Assembly: GCF_007164525.1 (NCBI RefSeq)
Contig: NZ_AP019791.1
Span: 2,958,876-3,022,875 of the forward strand
DNA length: 64,000 nucleotides
Reading direction: 5' to 3'
DNA from: Rubrobacter xylanophilus
Lineage (GTDB): Bacteria; Actinomycetota; Rubrobacteria; Rubrobacterales; Rubrobacteraceae
The notes below the pieces were generated by a model. It was not told where the DNA came from, made no database searches, and worked only from the letters and a program-made list of their open reading frames with translations. Every line of letters begins with the position of its first letter. Positions within the stretch are counted from its first letter, which is position 1. This document shows positions 26,357-34,743 of this stretch, one piece after another. The position numbers were made by a program, and so were the translations under genes.

Positions 26357-26384
26357 ATGTTAGACGTCCGGAGAGGGTTGTCAA
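26357..26384 (-). promoter_or_regulatory. egtB promoter, leaderless
   Basis: Minus strand: TTGACA (26379-26384), 16-base spacer, TAACAT (26357-26362), then cgtgcc and the egtB ATG. This is the best -35/-10 pair in the window. The transcription start would fall on or next to the ATG. Confidence 0.72.
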
Positions 26385-26420
26385 GCGGGTTTGAAGACCC
26401 GCCGGAGGCGGGAATAAAGT
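26385..26420 (+). promoter_or_regulatory. overlapping inverted repeats and candidate ino1 promoter
   Basis: gcgggt-ttgaag-acccgc (26385-26402) and cccgcc-gga-ggcggg (26398-26412) are mutually exclusive small hairpins. TTGAAG (26391-26396) and TAAAGT (26415-26420), 18 bases apart, could be the ino1 promoter. The repeats touch the divergent egtB -35, so a shared operator is possible. Confidence 0.35.
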
Positions 26421-26507
26421 GCGCGGTTGGCTTCTTTGGGATCGGGCCCCCGCGACCCAGGAGAGAGCATGAACATGTTGCGGGGGCTGGGGTTCTCTGC
26501 GGGTCGT

Positions 26508-26532
26508 CGTGAGGGTCTCTTGCGCCCTCACG
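26508..26532 (+). promoter_or_regulatory. 8-bp inverted repeat between two possible ino1 starts
   Basis: cgtgaggg and ccctcacg pair perfectly around a 9-base loop. An in-frame ATG at 26469 (ggagag upstream) and the ATG at 26559 (aaaggagg upstream) flank it, so folding could influence which start is used. Confidence 0.4.
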
Positions 26533-26558
26533 GGGGTCTCTGGAAAGGAGGCTTCGGG

Positions 26559-27914
26559 ATGGAGCACCGGAGAGGGAACGCGGCTGAGCATGCTGAGCCC
26601 GGGAGGAAGTCTTCCGGCAGCGGCGGCAAGTTGGGTGTGATGCTGGTGGGGGTAGGAGGAGCGGTTGCGACCACCTTCATGGCGGGCATTGAGCTCGTAA
26701 GGCGGGGCTTTGGGGAGCCGGTTGGGTCCCTGAGCCAGCTGGGGAGGCTTGTGGTGGAGGGGGAGAAGAGGGAGAGGATAAAGGATCTTCTGCCGCTTGC
26801 CTCTGTGGAGGATCTTGTGTTTGGGGGCTGGGACGTCTTTGGGGAGGACTGCTACGAGGCGGCGGTGGGGGCTGGGGTTTTGAGCAAGGAGCACCTTGGG
26901 GTGGTGCGGGAAGCGCTCAAGGAAGTTGAGGTGTTGAGGGGGGTTTTCGACGGGCGCTTTGTGAGCTCTCTTGAGGGGGATTACACCAAGGAGGGTGAGT
27001 ACGGGAGCCTCAAGGAGGCGGTCTCGCTCATAAGGGAGGACATCCGCTCCTTCAGGGAGAGGAGCGGTGTGGAGAGGGTTGTGATGATCAACTGCGCCTC
27101 CACGGAGGCGTATGTGGATTCTGAGGCGGCGAGGCGGGTACACGGGAGCGTTGAGGACTTTGAGCGGGCGCTCGAGGAGAAGCGGCATCATCCTGCCATA
27201 CCGCCCTCTGTGCTCTATGCGTATGCGGCCATAGAGGAGGGGGTACCCTACGCCAACGGCACGCCCTCGCTGGGGGCTGAGAGCGGGGCTTTGAAGGAGC
27301 TTGCCGAAAGCAGGGGGGTTGCTCTGTGTGGCAAGGACTTCAAGAGCGGGCAGACCTTCATAAAGAGCGCTTTGGCCCCGGCGATAAAGGCGAGGATGCT
27401 GGGGATGGAGGGGTGGTTTTCGACCAACATCCTGGGCAACCGGGACGGGCTTGTGCTGGAGGAGCCGGCCAACTTCAAGAGCAAGGAGATAACCAAGCGC
27501 TCGGTGCTCGATGCGATTCTTGAGCCTGAGGTCTATGGGGAGCTCTACGGGGAGCTCCACCACCGGGTAGAGATCAACTACTACCCCCCGCGGGGGGATG
27601 CCAAGGAAGGGTGGGACAACATAGACATCTTTGGGTGGCTTGGCTATCCGATGCAGATAAAGGTCAACTTTTTGGCGCGGGACTCCATACTGGCGGCGCC
27701 GATGGTGTTGGATCTGGTGCTGTTTTTGGACCTTGCGCAGAGGGAGGGGCTTGGAGGGGTACAGCGGTGGCTCTCCTTCTACTTCAAGAGCCCCATGGAG
27801 GAGGAGGGGGGCAGGGTTGAGCACGACTTGTTTGTGCAGCTACTGATGTTGAGGGAGCGGCTGCGCGAGATGGCGGGGCTCGGGCCTCTTTGTGACCCCT
27901 CCTCCCTCCGATGA
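26559..27914 (+). CDS. ino1: inositol-3-phosphate synthase
   Basis: A 451-residue NAD-dependent synthase that turns glucose-6-phosphate into inositol phosphate, the source of inositol lipids, mycothiol or di-inositol-phosphate solutes. The Rossmann motif KLGVMLVGVGGAVATT starts at residue 24; GDYTKEGEYGSLKE, INCASTEAYV, YANGTPSLG, FKSGQTFIKSALAP and SKEITKRSVLD are family segments. ATG at 26559 has aaaggagg; an in-frame ATG at 26469 would add 30 residues and also has a weak ribosome site. Codon use differs visibly from neighbours: G- and T-ending codons (ctt, ttg, ggg, gtt) are much more common than the C-ending ones preferred elsewhere, suggesting transfer or a different mutational history. 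Followed by GT4 genes. Confidence 0.93.
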   Translation: MEHRRGNAAEHAEPGRKSSGSGGKLGVMLVGVGGAVATTFMAGIELVRRGFGEPVGSLSQLGRLVVEGEKRERIKDLLPLASVEDLVFGGWDVFGEDCYEAAVGAGVLSKEHLGVVREALKEVEVLRGVFDGRFVSSLEGDYTKEGEYGSLKEAVSLIREDIRSFRERSGVERVVMINCASTEAYVDSEAARRVHGSVEDFERALEEKRHHPAIPPSVLYAYAAIEEGVPYANGTPSLGAESGALKELAESRGVALCGKDFKSGQTFIKSALAPAIKARMLGMEGWFSTNILGNRDGLVLEEPANFKSKEITKRSVLDAILEPEVYGELYGELHHRVEINYYPPRGDAKEGWDNIDIFGWLGYPMQIKVNFLARDSILAAPMVLDLVLFLDLAQREGLGGVQRWLSFYFKSPMEEEGGRVEHDLFVQLLMLRERLREMAGLGPLCDPSSLR

Positions 27915-27962
27915 GGTGGTGAGGGTTCCGCTGCGCGGGTCTTCCGGGAGGGGGGAGGCTGC

Positions 27963-29144
27963 ATGAGCGGGATGTCCGGGCCGATCCGGCTGCTGCTCGT
28001 GGTGGACTCGTTGGATCTCGGGGGCGCAGAGCGGCACGTCGCGGGGCTCGCCGCCGCCCTGCGGGGTCGGGGATGCCGGGTCGTGGTGGCCTGCTCCACC
28101 CGGGGGGCTCTGGCAGCCTCTCTGGAGCGGGAGGGGGTGCCGGTCGTCTCGATGACCCGGAGGCTGGTCAAGCGGCGGTTCAGCCACGCCTTTGCGTTGG
28201 GCGTGAGGCGGCTTCTCCGGAGGGAGGGGGTCGAGCTGGTGCACGCCCACGTGTACGCCTCGGCCGCGGCCTCGGCCGCGGCCACCTTCGGCCTCGGGGT
28301 GCCACTCGTGGTGACCGAGCATACCGAGGCCTCGTGGCAGGGGCGTCGGGCCCGGGAGATCACCCGGTGGTACTGCCGCCGGGCCCGGCACGTCATCGCG
28401 GTGTCCACCCCCATCCGGCGGCGGCTCATCGGCCGGGACGGCGTATCCCCGGAGAAGATCAGCGTGATCCCCACGGCCCTGCCGGAGGTAGAGCCGCCGG
28501 GGGTTGACCCCGGCGCGGTTGCGCCGGACGGCCGCCTGGTCGGCGTCGTGGCCCGGTTGCAGCCGGAGAAGGGGGTTGCGACCTTTCTCCGGGCCGTGGC
28601 CCGCATCGCGCCCCTTGCGCCCGACGTGCGCTTCTTGGTCGTCGGCGACGGCCCGCTGCGGGAGGAGCTCGCGGGGCTCGCCGGCCGTCTGGGGCTGAGG
28701 GGGCGGGTGAGCTTTCTGGGCTACAGGCCCGACGCCCGGGAGATCATCCGCCGCCTGGACGTGCTCGTGGTACCCTCCTTCACGGAGGGGGCACCGCTGG
28801 TCGTGCTGGAGGCCATGGCCTCCGGGGTGCCCGTGGTGGCCAGCGCCGTGGGCGGGATACCGGATCAGATCCGCCACGGTAGAGAGGGCCTGCTGGTCCC
28901 CACCGGAGATTCGGCAGCGCTCGGGGAGGCGCTGCTCTCGCTGCTGCGGGATCCGGAGAGCGCTTGCAGGATGGGCGCGGCCGGACGCCGGAGGGCCGCT
29001 TCGGCCTTCGGGCACGACCGGATGGTGCGCCGCATCGAGTACGTCTACCGGACGATTCTGGCCGGTCGTCGCGGGTTGGCCGCGCTGCCGGCCGGACCGG
29101 GCGAAGAGCGCCCGCCGGTGGGCGGGCTCAGATCTCCTTCCTGA
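27963..29144 (+). CDS. GT4-family glycosyltransferase
   Basis: A 393-residue GT-B enzyme. The N-terminal DSLDLGGAERHVAGLAAAL is the acceptor-side glycine loop; the C-terminal nucleotide-sugar site shows LQPEKGVATFLRA, FLVVGDGPLREEL and the E-x7-E motif FTEGAPLVVLEAMASGVPVVA. ATG at 27963 with ggaggc upstream; 48 bases after ino1, so possibly co-transcribed. The adjacency to ino1 allows a role in adding sugar to inositol phosphate or inositol lipid (MshA or PIM type), but the sequence is a generic GT4 and no donor or acceptor is fixed. Confidence 0.86.
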   Translation: MSGMSGPIRLLLVVDSLDLGGAERHVAGLAAALRGRGCRVVVACSTRGALAASLEREGVPVVSMTRRLVKRRFSHAFALGVRRLLRREGVELVHAHVYASAAASAAATFGLGVPLVVTEHTEASWQGRRAREITRWYCRRARHVIAVSTPIRRRLIGRDGVSPEKISVIPTALPEVEPPGVDPGAVAPDGRLVGVVARLQPEKGVATFLRAVARIAPLAPDVRFLVVGDGPLREELAGLAGRLGLRGRVSFLGYRPDAREIIRRLDVLVVPSFTEGAPLVVLEAMASGVPVVASAVGGIPDQIRHGREGLLVPTGDSAALGEALLSLLRDPESACRMGAAGRRRAASAFGHDRMVRRIEYVYRTILAGRRGLAALPAGPGEERPPVGGLRSPS

Positions 29145-29220
29145 ACGGCCCGAGGAATCAGACCGGGTTTCTCGGGCCGGAGCGTGCGAGCAATGCGGGC
29201 GACTCGAGAGGAGGTGACGT

Positions 29221-30417
29221 TTGGAGAGAACCCCTGCGCGCGTGACCTACGTTTCGGCGGACGGTAGCGGCTCCATGCCGACCTGTTCCCGGCAGCTGGC
29301 CGAGAGGCTCGGGGTGCCGGAGTTCCGGACCGGGGTGTGGTTCAGGACCGTGAGGGACCTCGACGCTCCGGCCCTCAGCCTCGCCACCCTGCGAGCGCTG
29401 CGGGAGGATCTGCGCCTGGCGTGGACCCTGAACTCGCTGGGGGGTGTCCTGCACCTGAGCCACCACCACCTGGGCCGCTACGGCCTGTTTCTCTCGCGGC
29501 CCTTCCTGATCACGGTGCACGACATGATCCGCTACCTCGACCTCACCGGCGAGAGGCTCCTCATCCAGCCGTTGAACGCGCGGGAGCGGCTCTTTCTGCG
29601 GATGGACTACGCGGGGATCCGGCGGGCTCTGCGGGTGGTCGCCGTCTCGGAGCACACGAGATCCGACGTGGTGCGCCGTCTGGGCATCCCCGAGGAGCGG
29701 GTGCGGGTGATCCACAACGGGTTAGACCACGGCCTCTACCGTCCCGTGCGGGGACCGCGACCGCTCGCGAACCCCTACGTACTGTTCGTGGGGGCCGAGC
29801 ACCCGCGCAAGAACCTCAAGACCCTGCTCGGAGCCTTCGCCGCCCTCAAACGCGACCGGCGCTTCCGGCGCCTGAAGCTGCTGAAGGTGGGCGATGCGGG
29901 CAACCCGGAGGCCCATTTCCGACGCCCGGTGGAGAAGGAGATCCGGCGGCTCGGCCTGCGGGGCGAGGTGGTCTTCGCGGGGCGGGTCCCGCAGGAGCTG
30001 ATGCCGCTCTACTACTCGCACGCGGAGTGCCTGGCCTTCCCCTCGCTGTACGAAGGGTTCGGGCTGCCGCCGCTGGAGGCGATGGCCTGCGGGTGTCCGG
30101 TGGTCGCCTCGAACGCCAGCGCGGTGCCGGAGGTGGCGGGGGAGGCCGCCCTGCTCGCCGATCCGCGCGACCCAAGGGCTCTGGCAGGGGCGCTGGAGCG
30201 GGTGCTCTCGGACGGCGGGCTCCGGCGGAGCCTCTCGCGGCGGGGCTTCGCGCGGGCCTCGCTCTTCACCTGGGAGCGGGCCGCCCGGGAGACCCGGCTC
30301 CTCTACGAGGAGGTGCTTGAGGAGCTCTTTCGGCATCGGCGATCCGGGCTTCTGGAAGGGCGGGAGCTCGCCTTCCCCGGAAGGACCGCCTACACCCAGG
30401 AGCGGTCCCTCTCGTAG
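29221..30417 (+). CDS. GT4-family glycosyltransferase
   Basis: A 398-residue GT-B enzyme resembling mannosyl/rhamnosyl-type GT4 proteins. Visible: HHHLGRYGLFLSRPFLITVHD, VVAVSEHTRSDVVRRLGIPE, HNGLDHGLYRPV, FVGAEHPRKNLKTLLGAFA, and the E-x7-E site YEGFGLPPLEAMACGCPVVAS. The N-terminal glycine-rich loop is less clear than in the preceding gene. TTG at 29221 after gaggaggtgac. The last 28 bases overlap the convergent sulfotransferase gene. Substrate unknown. Confidence 0.85.
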   Translation: MERTPARVTYVSADGSGSMPTCSRQLAERLGVPEFRTGVWFRTVRDLDAPALSLATLRALREDLRLAWTLNSLGGVLHLSHHHLGRYGLFLSRPFLITVHDMIRYLDLTGERLLIQPLNARERLFLRMDYAGIRRALRVVAVSEHTRSDVVRRLGIPEERVRVIHNGLDHGLYRPVRGPRPLANPYVLFVGAEHPRKNLKTLLGAFAALKRDRRFRRLKLLKVGDAGNPEAHFRRPVEKEIRRLGLRGEVVFAGRVPQELMPLYYSHAECLAFPSLYEGFGLPPLEAMACGCPVVASNASAVPEVAGEAALLADPRDPRALAGALERVLSDGGLRRSLSRRGFARASLFTWERAARETRLLYEEVLEELFRHRRSGLLEGRELAFPGRTAYTQERSLS

Positions 30418-31199
30418 CCCAGGAGGATCAGCTCCTCCCCGGCGTAGCGGTCGAAGACCCGGCGGGCCTCCGGGCCGAAGTAGTTGCGCCAGTCGCCGGT
30501 GATTCCCTTGCGCAGAAAGCTGCTCCTGTCCTCCTCGCCGGGTCTCCGCCGGGCCTGGCGCTCGAAGGAGAACTCTTCGGCTATGGCGGAGGCCCGCTCG
30601 GGCGAGAGCCGCTCCCCGGTGAGCTCCCGGAACACCCGCCGGAGCTCTCCGGGAGTGTCCCGCAGGAGATCCTCGTAGCGGACGTGCACCGCCTCCTTGC
30701 GCCCCCACCAGCGGCGGACGAAGTCGCTCCAGGAGAAGCCCGGATCGTGCGGGCGGGTGAAGGCGTACTCGATGAACGCCGGCAGGTTCCTCCGGACGTC
30801 CTCGTAGTCCTTGAGGAGCAGCTCCCGCCGGGACCTGGCGACCTGCAGGGCGTTGAGGCCGTGGGGAATGAGCTGCTGGTGGTACCAGGAGACCATCACG
30901 TCCCGGCCGTCGCGCCACACGACGACCGCGTTCTTTATCCCGCCCGGCCGGAGGTAATGGCCGTGCATGATGGAGGGCCGGAGGGTGGGGAACCGGTTTC
31001 TGGGGAAGGGAACCCCGAGCGCCCGGCCGAGCATCTGCCCGACCCAGGTGCCGCCGGACTTGGGGAACTCGTTCACGACGTAGAGCGGCAGGGGCCCGGA
31101 GAGCAGGTGCACCATCCCGAGCCGGAGGAGCTCGTTTATCCGGTGGGCGAGGGTCTGTCGCAGCCCGACCTCCCGCCCCAGTCTGCCGGTCCCGCTCAA
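30390..31199 (-). CDS. sulfotransferase (PAPS-dependent)
   Basis: A 269-residue cytosolic-type sulfotransferase. EFPKSGGTWVGQML (44-57) is the 5'-phosphosulfate loop, WRDGRDVMVSWYH is the 3'-phosphate segment, and RKGITGDWRNYF near 229 is the GxxGxxK/R-type PAPS-binding end. It sulfates a hydroxyl or amino group of an unknown small molecule, lipid or glycan. TTG at 31199 overlaps the quinone-reductase stop as TTGA, so translation is coupled. Nearby glycosyltransferases suggest a sulfated glycolipid; this is inference. Confidence 0.86.
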   Translation of the reverse strand: MSGTGRLGREVGLRQTLAHRINELLRLGMVHLLSGPLPLYVVNEFPKSGGTWVGQMLGRALGVPFPRNRFPTLRPSIMHGHYLRPGGIKNAVVVWRDGRDVMVSWYHQQLIPHGLNALQVARSRRELLLKDYEDVRRNLPAFIEYAFTRPHDPGFSWSDFVRRWWGRKEAVHVRYEDLLRDTPGELRRVFRELTGERLSPERASAIAEEFSFERQARRRPGEEDRSSFLRKGITGDWRNYFGPEARRVFDRYAGEELILLGYERDRSWV

Positions 31200-32158
31200 G
31201 CCTGGCGGGCGACCCGCAAAACGATCTTGCCCCGCCCGTGGCCGGAGTCCAGCCGCTGGTGCGCCCGGGCGACCTCGCCGAGGTCCAGCACCTCGTCCAC
31301 GAGGGGGCGCATCTGGCCGCGCTCGATCAGGATCGTCATCTCCTCCAGCCGCTCCCGCTCGCGGGTGAGCAGCACGCCGTAGAGCGCCTGGTTCTTCATA
31401 TACATGGCGGTGAGATCCCCCTGCGCGCCGAGGATGGTTGCCATGCGCCCGAAGGGCGCGGTGGCCTCGATGCTGCGGGCGACGGTCTCGCCGCCCACGG
31501 TGTCGAAGACGGCGTCCGCCCCCGCTCCGCCGGTGTCCTCCAGCACGGCCCCGGTCACGTCGTCGCGGGTGTAGTCCAGCGCCACGTCGGCTCCCAGCTC
31601 CTCGAGGGTCTTCTGGTTCTCCGGTCCCGCGGTGGCGATCACCCGGGCCCCGCAGGCGCGGGCTATCTGGACGGCGAAGGATCCCACACCCCCGGCTCCG
31701 CCGTGGATGAGGACGGTCTCCCCGACGCCCACCGCGAGCCGCCGGACGAGTGCCTCGTAGGCCGTGCCCCCGGCGAGCGGTACCGCCGCGGCCTCCTCGT
31801 GCGAGAGGGAGGGCGGCTTCGGGGCTGCGATGTCCGCGTCGACCACGTGGTACTCGGCGTAGGCCCCGTTGGCCCCGGGGCCGAAGATCTCGGGGGTGTA
31901 GTACACCTCGTCCCCGGGGGAGAACTCCTCCACGCCGGCTCCGACCTCCTCGACCACCCCGGAGACGTCGGCCCCGAGGACGACGGGCGCCTCGAGCCCC
32001 ATGCTCTCTCCTGCCGCCCTGAACTTGGCGTCGATGGGGTTGGCGCTGGCGGCCACCACCCTCACCAGCAGCTCTCCCGGACCGGCCGCGGGCCGCTCGA
32101 CCTCCCGCTCCTCGAGCACCTCCGGTCCGCCGAACCTCGTCGCCACGACAGCGCGCAT
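31196..32158 (-). CDS. NADP-dependent quinone oxidoreductase (zinc-free MDR family)
   Basis: A 320-residue medium-chain dehydrogenase. AASANPIDAKFRAAG near the N-terminus lacks the catalytic-zinc Cys; VLGADVSGVVEEVG, LIHGGAGGVGSFAVQIARACGA (AxxGxxG dinucleotide site) and a D-Y-T segment follow. These features place it with QOR-like NADPH:quinone or alkenal reductases. ATG at 32158. It is the first gene of a two-gene unit with the sulfotransferase. Confidence 0.9.
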   Translation of the reverse strand: MRAVVATRFGGPEVLEEREVERPAAGPGELLVRVVAASANPIDAKFRAAGESMGLEAPVVLGADVSGVVEEVGAGVEEFSPGDEVYYTPEIFGPGANGAYAEYHVVDADIAAPKPPSLSHEEAAAVPLAGGTAYEALVRRLAVGVGETVLIHGGAGGVGSFAVQIARACGARVIATAGPENQKTLEELGADVALDYTRDDVTGAVLEDTGGAGADAVFDTVGGETVARSIEATAPFGRMATILGAQGDLTAMYMKNQALYGVLLTRERERLEEMTILIERGQMRPLVDEVLDLGEVARAHQRLDSGHGRGKIVLRVARQA

Positions 32159-32253
32159 GTGACAGGCTACCTCCTCAACGTCTCTGCAGGGTTTTCCTCA
32201 GTCCTCGGTCCGCTCCCGGGCAGTATTCCCGACTACCCGGGGAGCCAAACGGG

Positions 32254-32259
32254 TAGAAT
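32254..32259 (+). promoter_or_regulatory. -10-like TAGAAT before the coiled-coil gene
   Basis: TAGAAT in context gggTAGAATgggg, 36 bases before the ATG at 32296, which also has a gaggagg ribosome site. No clear -35. Confidence 0.4.
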
Positions 32260-32295
32260 GGGGCCGGGAAGGCGGCTCGCAACGAGGAGGAGACC

Positions 32296-32841
32296 ATGCC
32301 CGAAGGGAACCCCACGGAGGCGGCCCGGCGGCTCACCGAGGCTTTCGGGGAATCTTACCGGAAGGTGATGCAGGAGGCGGTGGACGCCCAGCAGCGAAAC
32401 TTCCGCCTCGCCCAGGAGTGGGCCGAAGGGGTGGTGGGGGTGCTGGAGAGCCAGGCGGAGGCCACCCGGGCGCTGACCCGCGCCATGGAGTCCTACGTGC
32501 GGGTGGTGGAGGAGGCCCTGCGCAGCCAGGAGCGGACCAACCGCGCCCTGAGCGAGAACCTGGAGGCCTACCGGGAGGCGGTGGAGCGGGTCTCGACGTT
32601 GCAGGAGAGGAACTCGGAGCTGGCCGAACGGCTGATGGGAGGGTTCTCCGCGGAGCTGCGGGAGCAGGTCGAGGGCAGCCGCAAGCTCTTCGAGAGCCTG
32701 ATGGAGGGCTCGGGTACCCAGATGGAGGCCTTCCAGGAGGTGCTGGCCGGGGCCATGGAGTCCTACGTGCGGTTGCTGAACGCGCCGCTCGCCCTCTACC
32801 AGAAGAACCTGGAGGCGATGGGCGGGAAGGGAGAGGAGTAG
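32296..32841 (+). CDS. unknown all-helical amphipathic protein
   Basis: A 181-residue protein, not assigned to a family. It is almost entirely amphipathic helix with few Gly/Pro, resembling phasin-like or apolipoprotein-like coiled-coil proteins. The heptapeptide AMESYVR occurs twice, 90 residues apart, encoded by 21 identical bases (32482-32502 and 32752-32772). No signal peptide or membrane segment. ATG at 32296 after gaggagg. A surface coat of granules or lipid droplets is one possibility, not shown by the sequence. Confidence 0.7.
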   Translation: MPEGNPTEAARRLTEAFGESYRKVMQEAVDAQQRNFRLAQEWAEGVVGVLESQAEATRALTRAMESYVRVVEEALRSQERTNRALSENLEAYREAVERVSTLQERNSELAERLMGGFSAELREQVEGSRKLFESLMEGSGTQMEAFQEVLAGAMESYVRLLNAPLALYQKNLEAMGGKGEE

Positions 32842-32925
32842 TAGTAGGGACCGCGGATCTGCTCCGCAGTATCGTCTTCATCCTTCCGCCTCCACCGGGG
32901 TGTGTTTCCGGATGATCACGGAGCA

Positions 32926-33705
32926 CTAGCCGCTCTGTGGCTCGAGCAGGCGCAGCACCTCGGGCAGCAGGCGCCGGGTGGTGCTGAGGGCCTCACCGCC
33001 GTAGATGGTCTCCTCTCCGGACCAGTTGCCGAAGTATCCGCCGGCCTCGCGCAAGATGGGCGGGAAGGGCGCACAGTCCCACGGGTTCATGACCGGGTCG
33101 AGCATGATCTCGGCCCGCCCGGTGGCCACGAGGGCGTGGCCGTAGGCGTCGGACCAGCCCCGGCAGGAGCCCACGCTCCTCAAGACCCGCTCCCACTCCC
33201 GGCTCCGGCCGTGGCGCCCGAAGCTTCCGGCGTCGGTGAAGGCACACAGTGCCCGGCCGGTATCCTCCACCCCGGAGACCCGGACCCGCCGACCGTTCAG
33301 AAAGCATCCCTCCCCGCTGGCGGCGCAGAGCATCTCGTCCAGCGCGGGGAAGTAGGCCGCGCCGACCTCGCAGCGTCCCTCCACCTCGAGCCCCACGAGG
33401 ACCGCGTACAGCGGAACGCCGCGGACAAACGCCTGCGTGCCGTCCAGAGGGTCCAGGATCCAGCGCGCCGAAGCATCCTCCCCGGTCTCGCCCCCCTCCT
33501 CGCCCAGGATCCCGTACCCCGGATAGCGCTCCCCTATGCGGCGCCGGAGCAGGGCCTCCGCCTCCCGGTCGGCGGGGGTCACCTCGGTGCCGTCCTCCTT
33601 TGTCTCCACCGCCACCCCGCGCCGGAAGTGCCCCAGCGTCAGGCGGCCCGCCTCCCAGGCCGCCTCCGCCGCGAACTCCATGTGCCCCCGCAGATCCTTC
33701 CTCAC
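32926..33705 (-). CDS. inositol-monophosphatase-family phosphatase
   Basis: A 259-residue Mg-dependent phosphatase. The metal motifs are ILGEEGGE near residue 70, WILDPLDGTQAFVRG near 87 and AEIMLDPVMNPWDCAPFPPIL near 200. This is the IMPase/HisN/CysQ superfamily; candidate substrates are inositol phosphate, histidinol phosphate or PAP. With ino1 and two sulfotransferases nearby, either inositol-phosphate or PAP hydrolysis would make sense. The D-P-L-D-G-T-Q variant (Gln for usual Lys/Thr-Asn) fits the histidinol-phosphatase-like subgroup. GTG at 33705. Divergent from the NlpC/P60 gene. Confidence 0.86.
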   Translation of the reverse strand: MRKDLRGHMEFAAEAAWEAGRLTLGHFRRGVAVETKEDGTEVTPADREAEALLRRRIGERYPGYGILGEEGGETGEDASARWILDPLDGTQAFVRGVPLYAVLVGLEVEGRCEVGAAYFPALDEMLCAASGEGCFLNGRRVRVSGVEDTGRALCAFTDAGSFGRHGRSREWERVLRSVGSCRGWSDAYGHALVATGRAEIMLDPVMNPWDCAPFPPILREAGGYFGNWSGEETIYGGEALSTTRRLLPEVLRLLEPQSG

Positions 33706-33774
33706 GTGCCTTCCCGGTGAAGAAAAGTTTTAAGATTCGCTTAACAAAGCGTAGCACTTCTTTACAAGAGCGGC

Positions 33775-33780
33775 TAGAAT
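33775..33780 (+). promoter_or_regulatory. -10-like TAGAAT upstream of NlpC/P60 gene
   Basis: ggcTAGAATggg in an AT-rich divergent intergenic region (33706-33790). TTTACA (33761-33766) is too close to be its -35. Confidence 0.4.
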
Positions 33781-33831
33781 GGGCCGTGGAATGGTCGGGC
33801 GGCGTCTATGCCGTCTTCTCTGGAGGGTGGA

Positions 33832-34737
33832 TTGTTCAGGAGCAGGCTGATTCTCGCGGCGCTTTCTCTTGCGGCGGCTCTGTTGGGGCTGGGTCTTTCG
33901 GGGCGGGCGGCTTCGGCGGAGCCCTACTCGCAGGTCGTGGACAACGCCACCCGGGGGCGCTTCGAGGCGCCGGGGTGGGGTACGAGCTCCTGGAACGACG
34001 GGCGCTACGGCAAGGACTACCGCTACGCCCGGCCCGCCAGGAAAGCCAAGCCCGCCCGCTACAGGGTGAGGATCCCCGCGACCGGCTACTACACCGTGTA
34101 TGCCCGGTGGCCTGCGGATCGCGGCTACAACGCGGGCACCCGCATCGGGGTGAGCACCGTGGACGGTCTGCGGTGGGTGAGGGTCAACCAGCAGAGAAAC
34201 GGCGACCGGTGGAACAGGCTCGGGGTCTTCAGGATGAAGGCCGGGGACCGCTTCTACATAAGGATCTCGCGCCGGGCCAAGGGCGGGAAGTACGTCATAG
34301 CGGACGCCGTCAAGGTGGTGAGGGGGAAGGTCGGCGGTGGAGCCGGGGGGGCGGGGATCACCGGGTACCACATCCTCAAGGAAGCCAGGACCTGGCTCGG
34401 GGTGCCGTACAGGTACGGGGGTGAGTCGCGCGAGGGGGTGGACTGCTCCGGGCTGACGATGAAGGTCTACGAGAAGTTCGGCATAAAGCTGCCGCGCACC
34501 GCGCACGACCAGTACCACTCCGGGCCGGGCAGGAAGGTCTCCAGGGACGCGTTGCGGCGGGGATATCTGGTCTTCGGGCACGCCGACGGGGGCAGCGGCA
34601 TAGAGCACGTGGGGATCCTCACCGGGGACGGGCGCATGATCCATGCCCCAGCCCCCGGGACCGTGGTGCGCTACGACAGTGTCCCGGCGGGCTGGTACAA
34701 CATCGTAGGGGTCAAGCGGATCGTGCCTCCCCGGTAG
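33832..34737 (+). CDS. secreted NlpC/P60 peptidase with golvesin-like domain
   Basis: About 301 residues. An N-terminal signal peptide (FRSRLILAALSLAAALLG, then AASA as the likely cleavage site) is followed by a beta-sandwich domain resembling golvesin/Xly binding domains (VVDNATRGRF, YYTVYARWPADRGYN, VRVNQQRNGDRW). The C-terminal NlpC/P60 domain has Cys205 (VDCSG), His259 (EHVGI) and His271 (MIHAP), a complete triad for cutting gamma-D-Glu-diamino acid bonds in peptidoglycan. TTG at 33832 is preferred because ggagg lies five bases upstream; an ATG at 33808 is in frame without such a site. Confidence 0.87.
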   Translation: MFRSRLILAALSLAAALLGLGLSGRAASAEPYSQVVDNATRGRFEAPGWGTSSWNDGRYGKDYRYARPARKAKPARYRVRIPATGYYTVYARWPADRGYNAGTRIGVSTVDGLRWVRVNQQRNGDRWNRLGVFRMKAGDRFYIRISRRAKGGKYVIADAVKVVRGKVGGGAGGAGITGYHILKEARTWLGVPYRYGGESREGVDCSGLTMKVYEKFGIKLPRTAHDQYHSGPGRKVSRDALRRGYLVFGHADGGSGIEHVGILTGDGRMIHAPAPGTVVRYDSVPAGWYNIVGVKRIVPPR

Positions 34738-34743
34738 GGGCTC

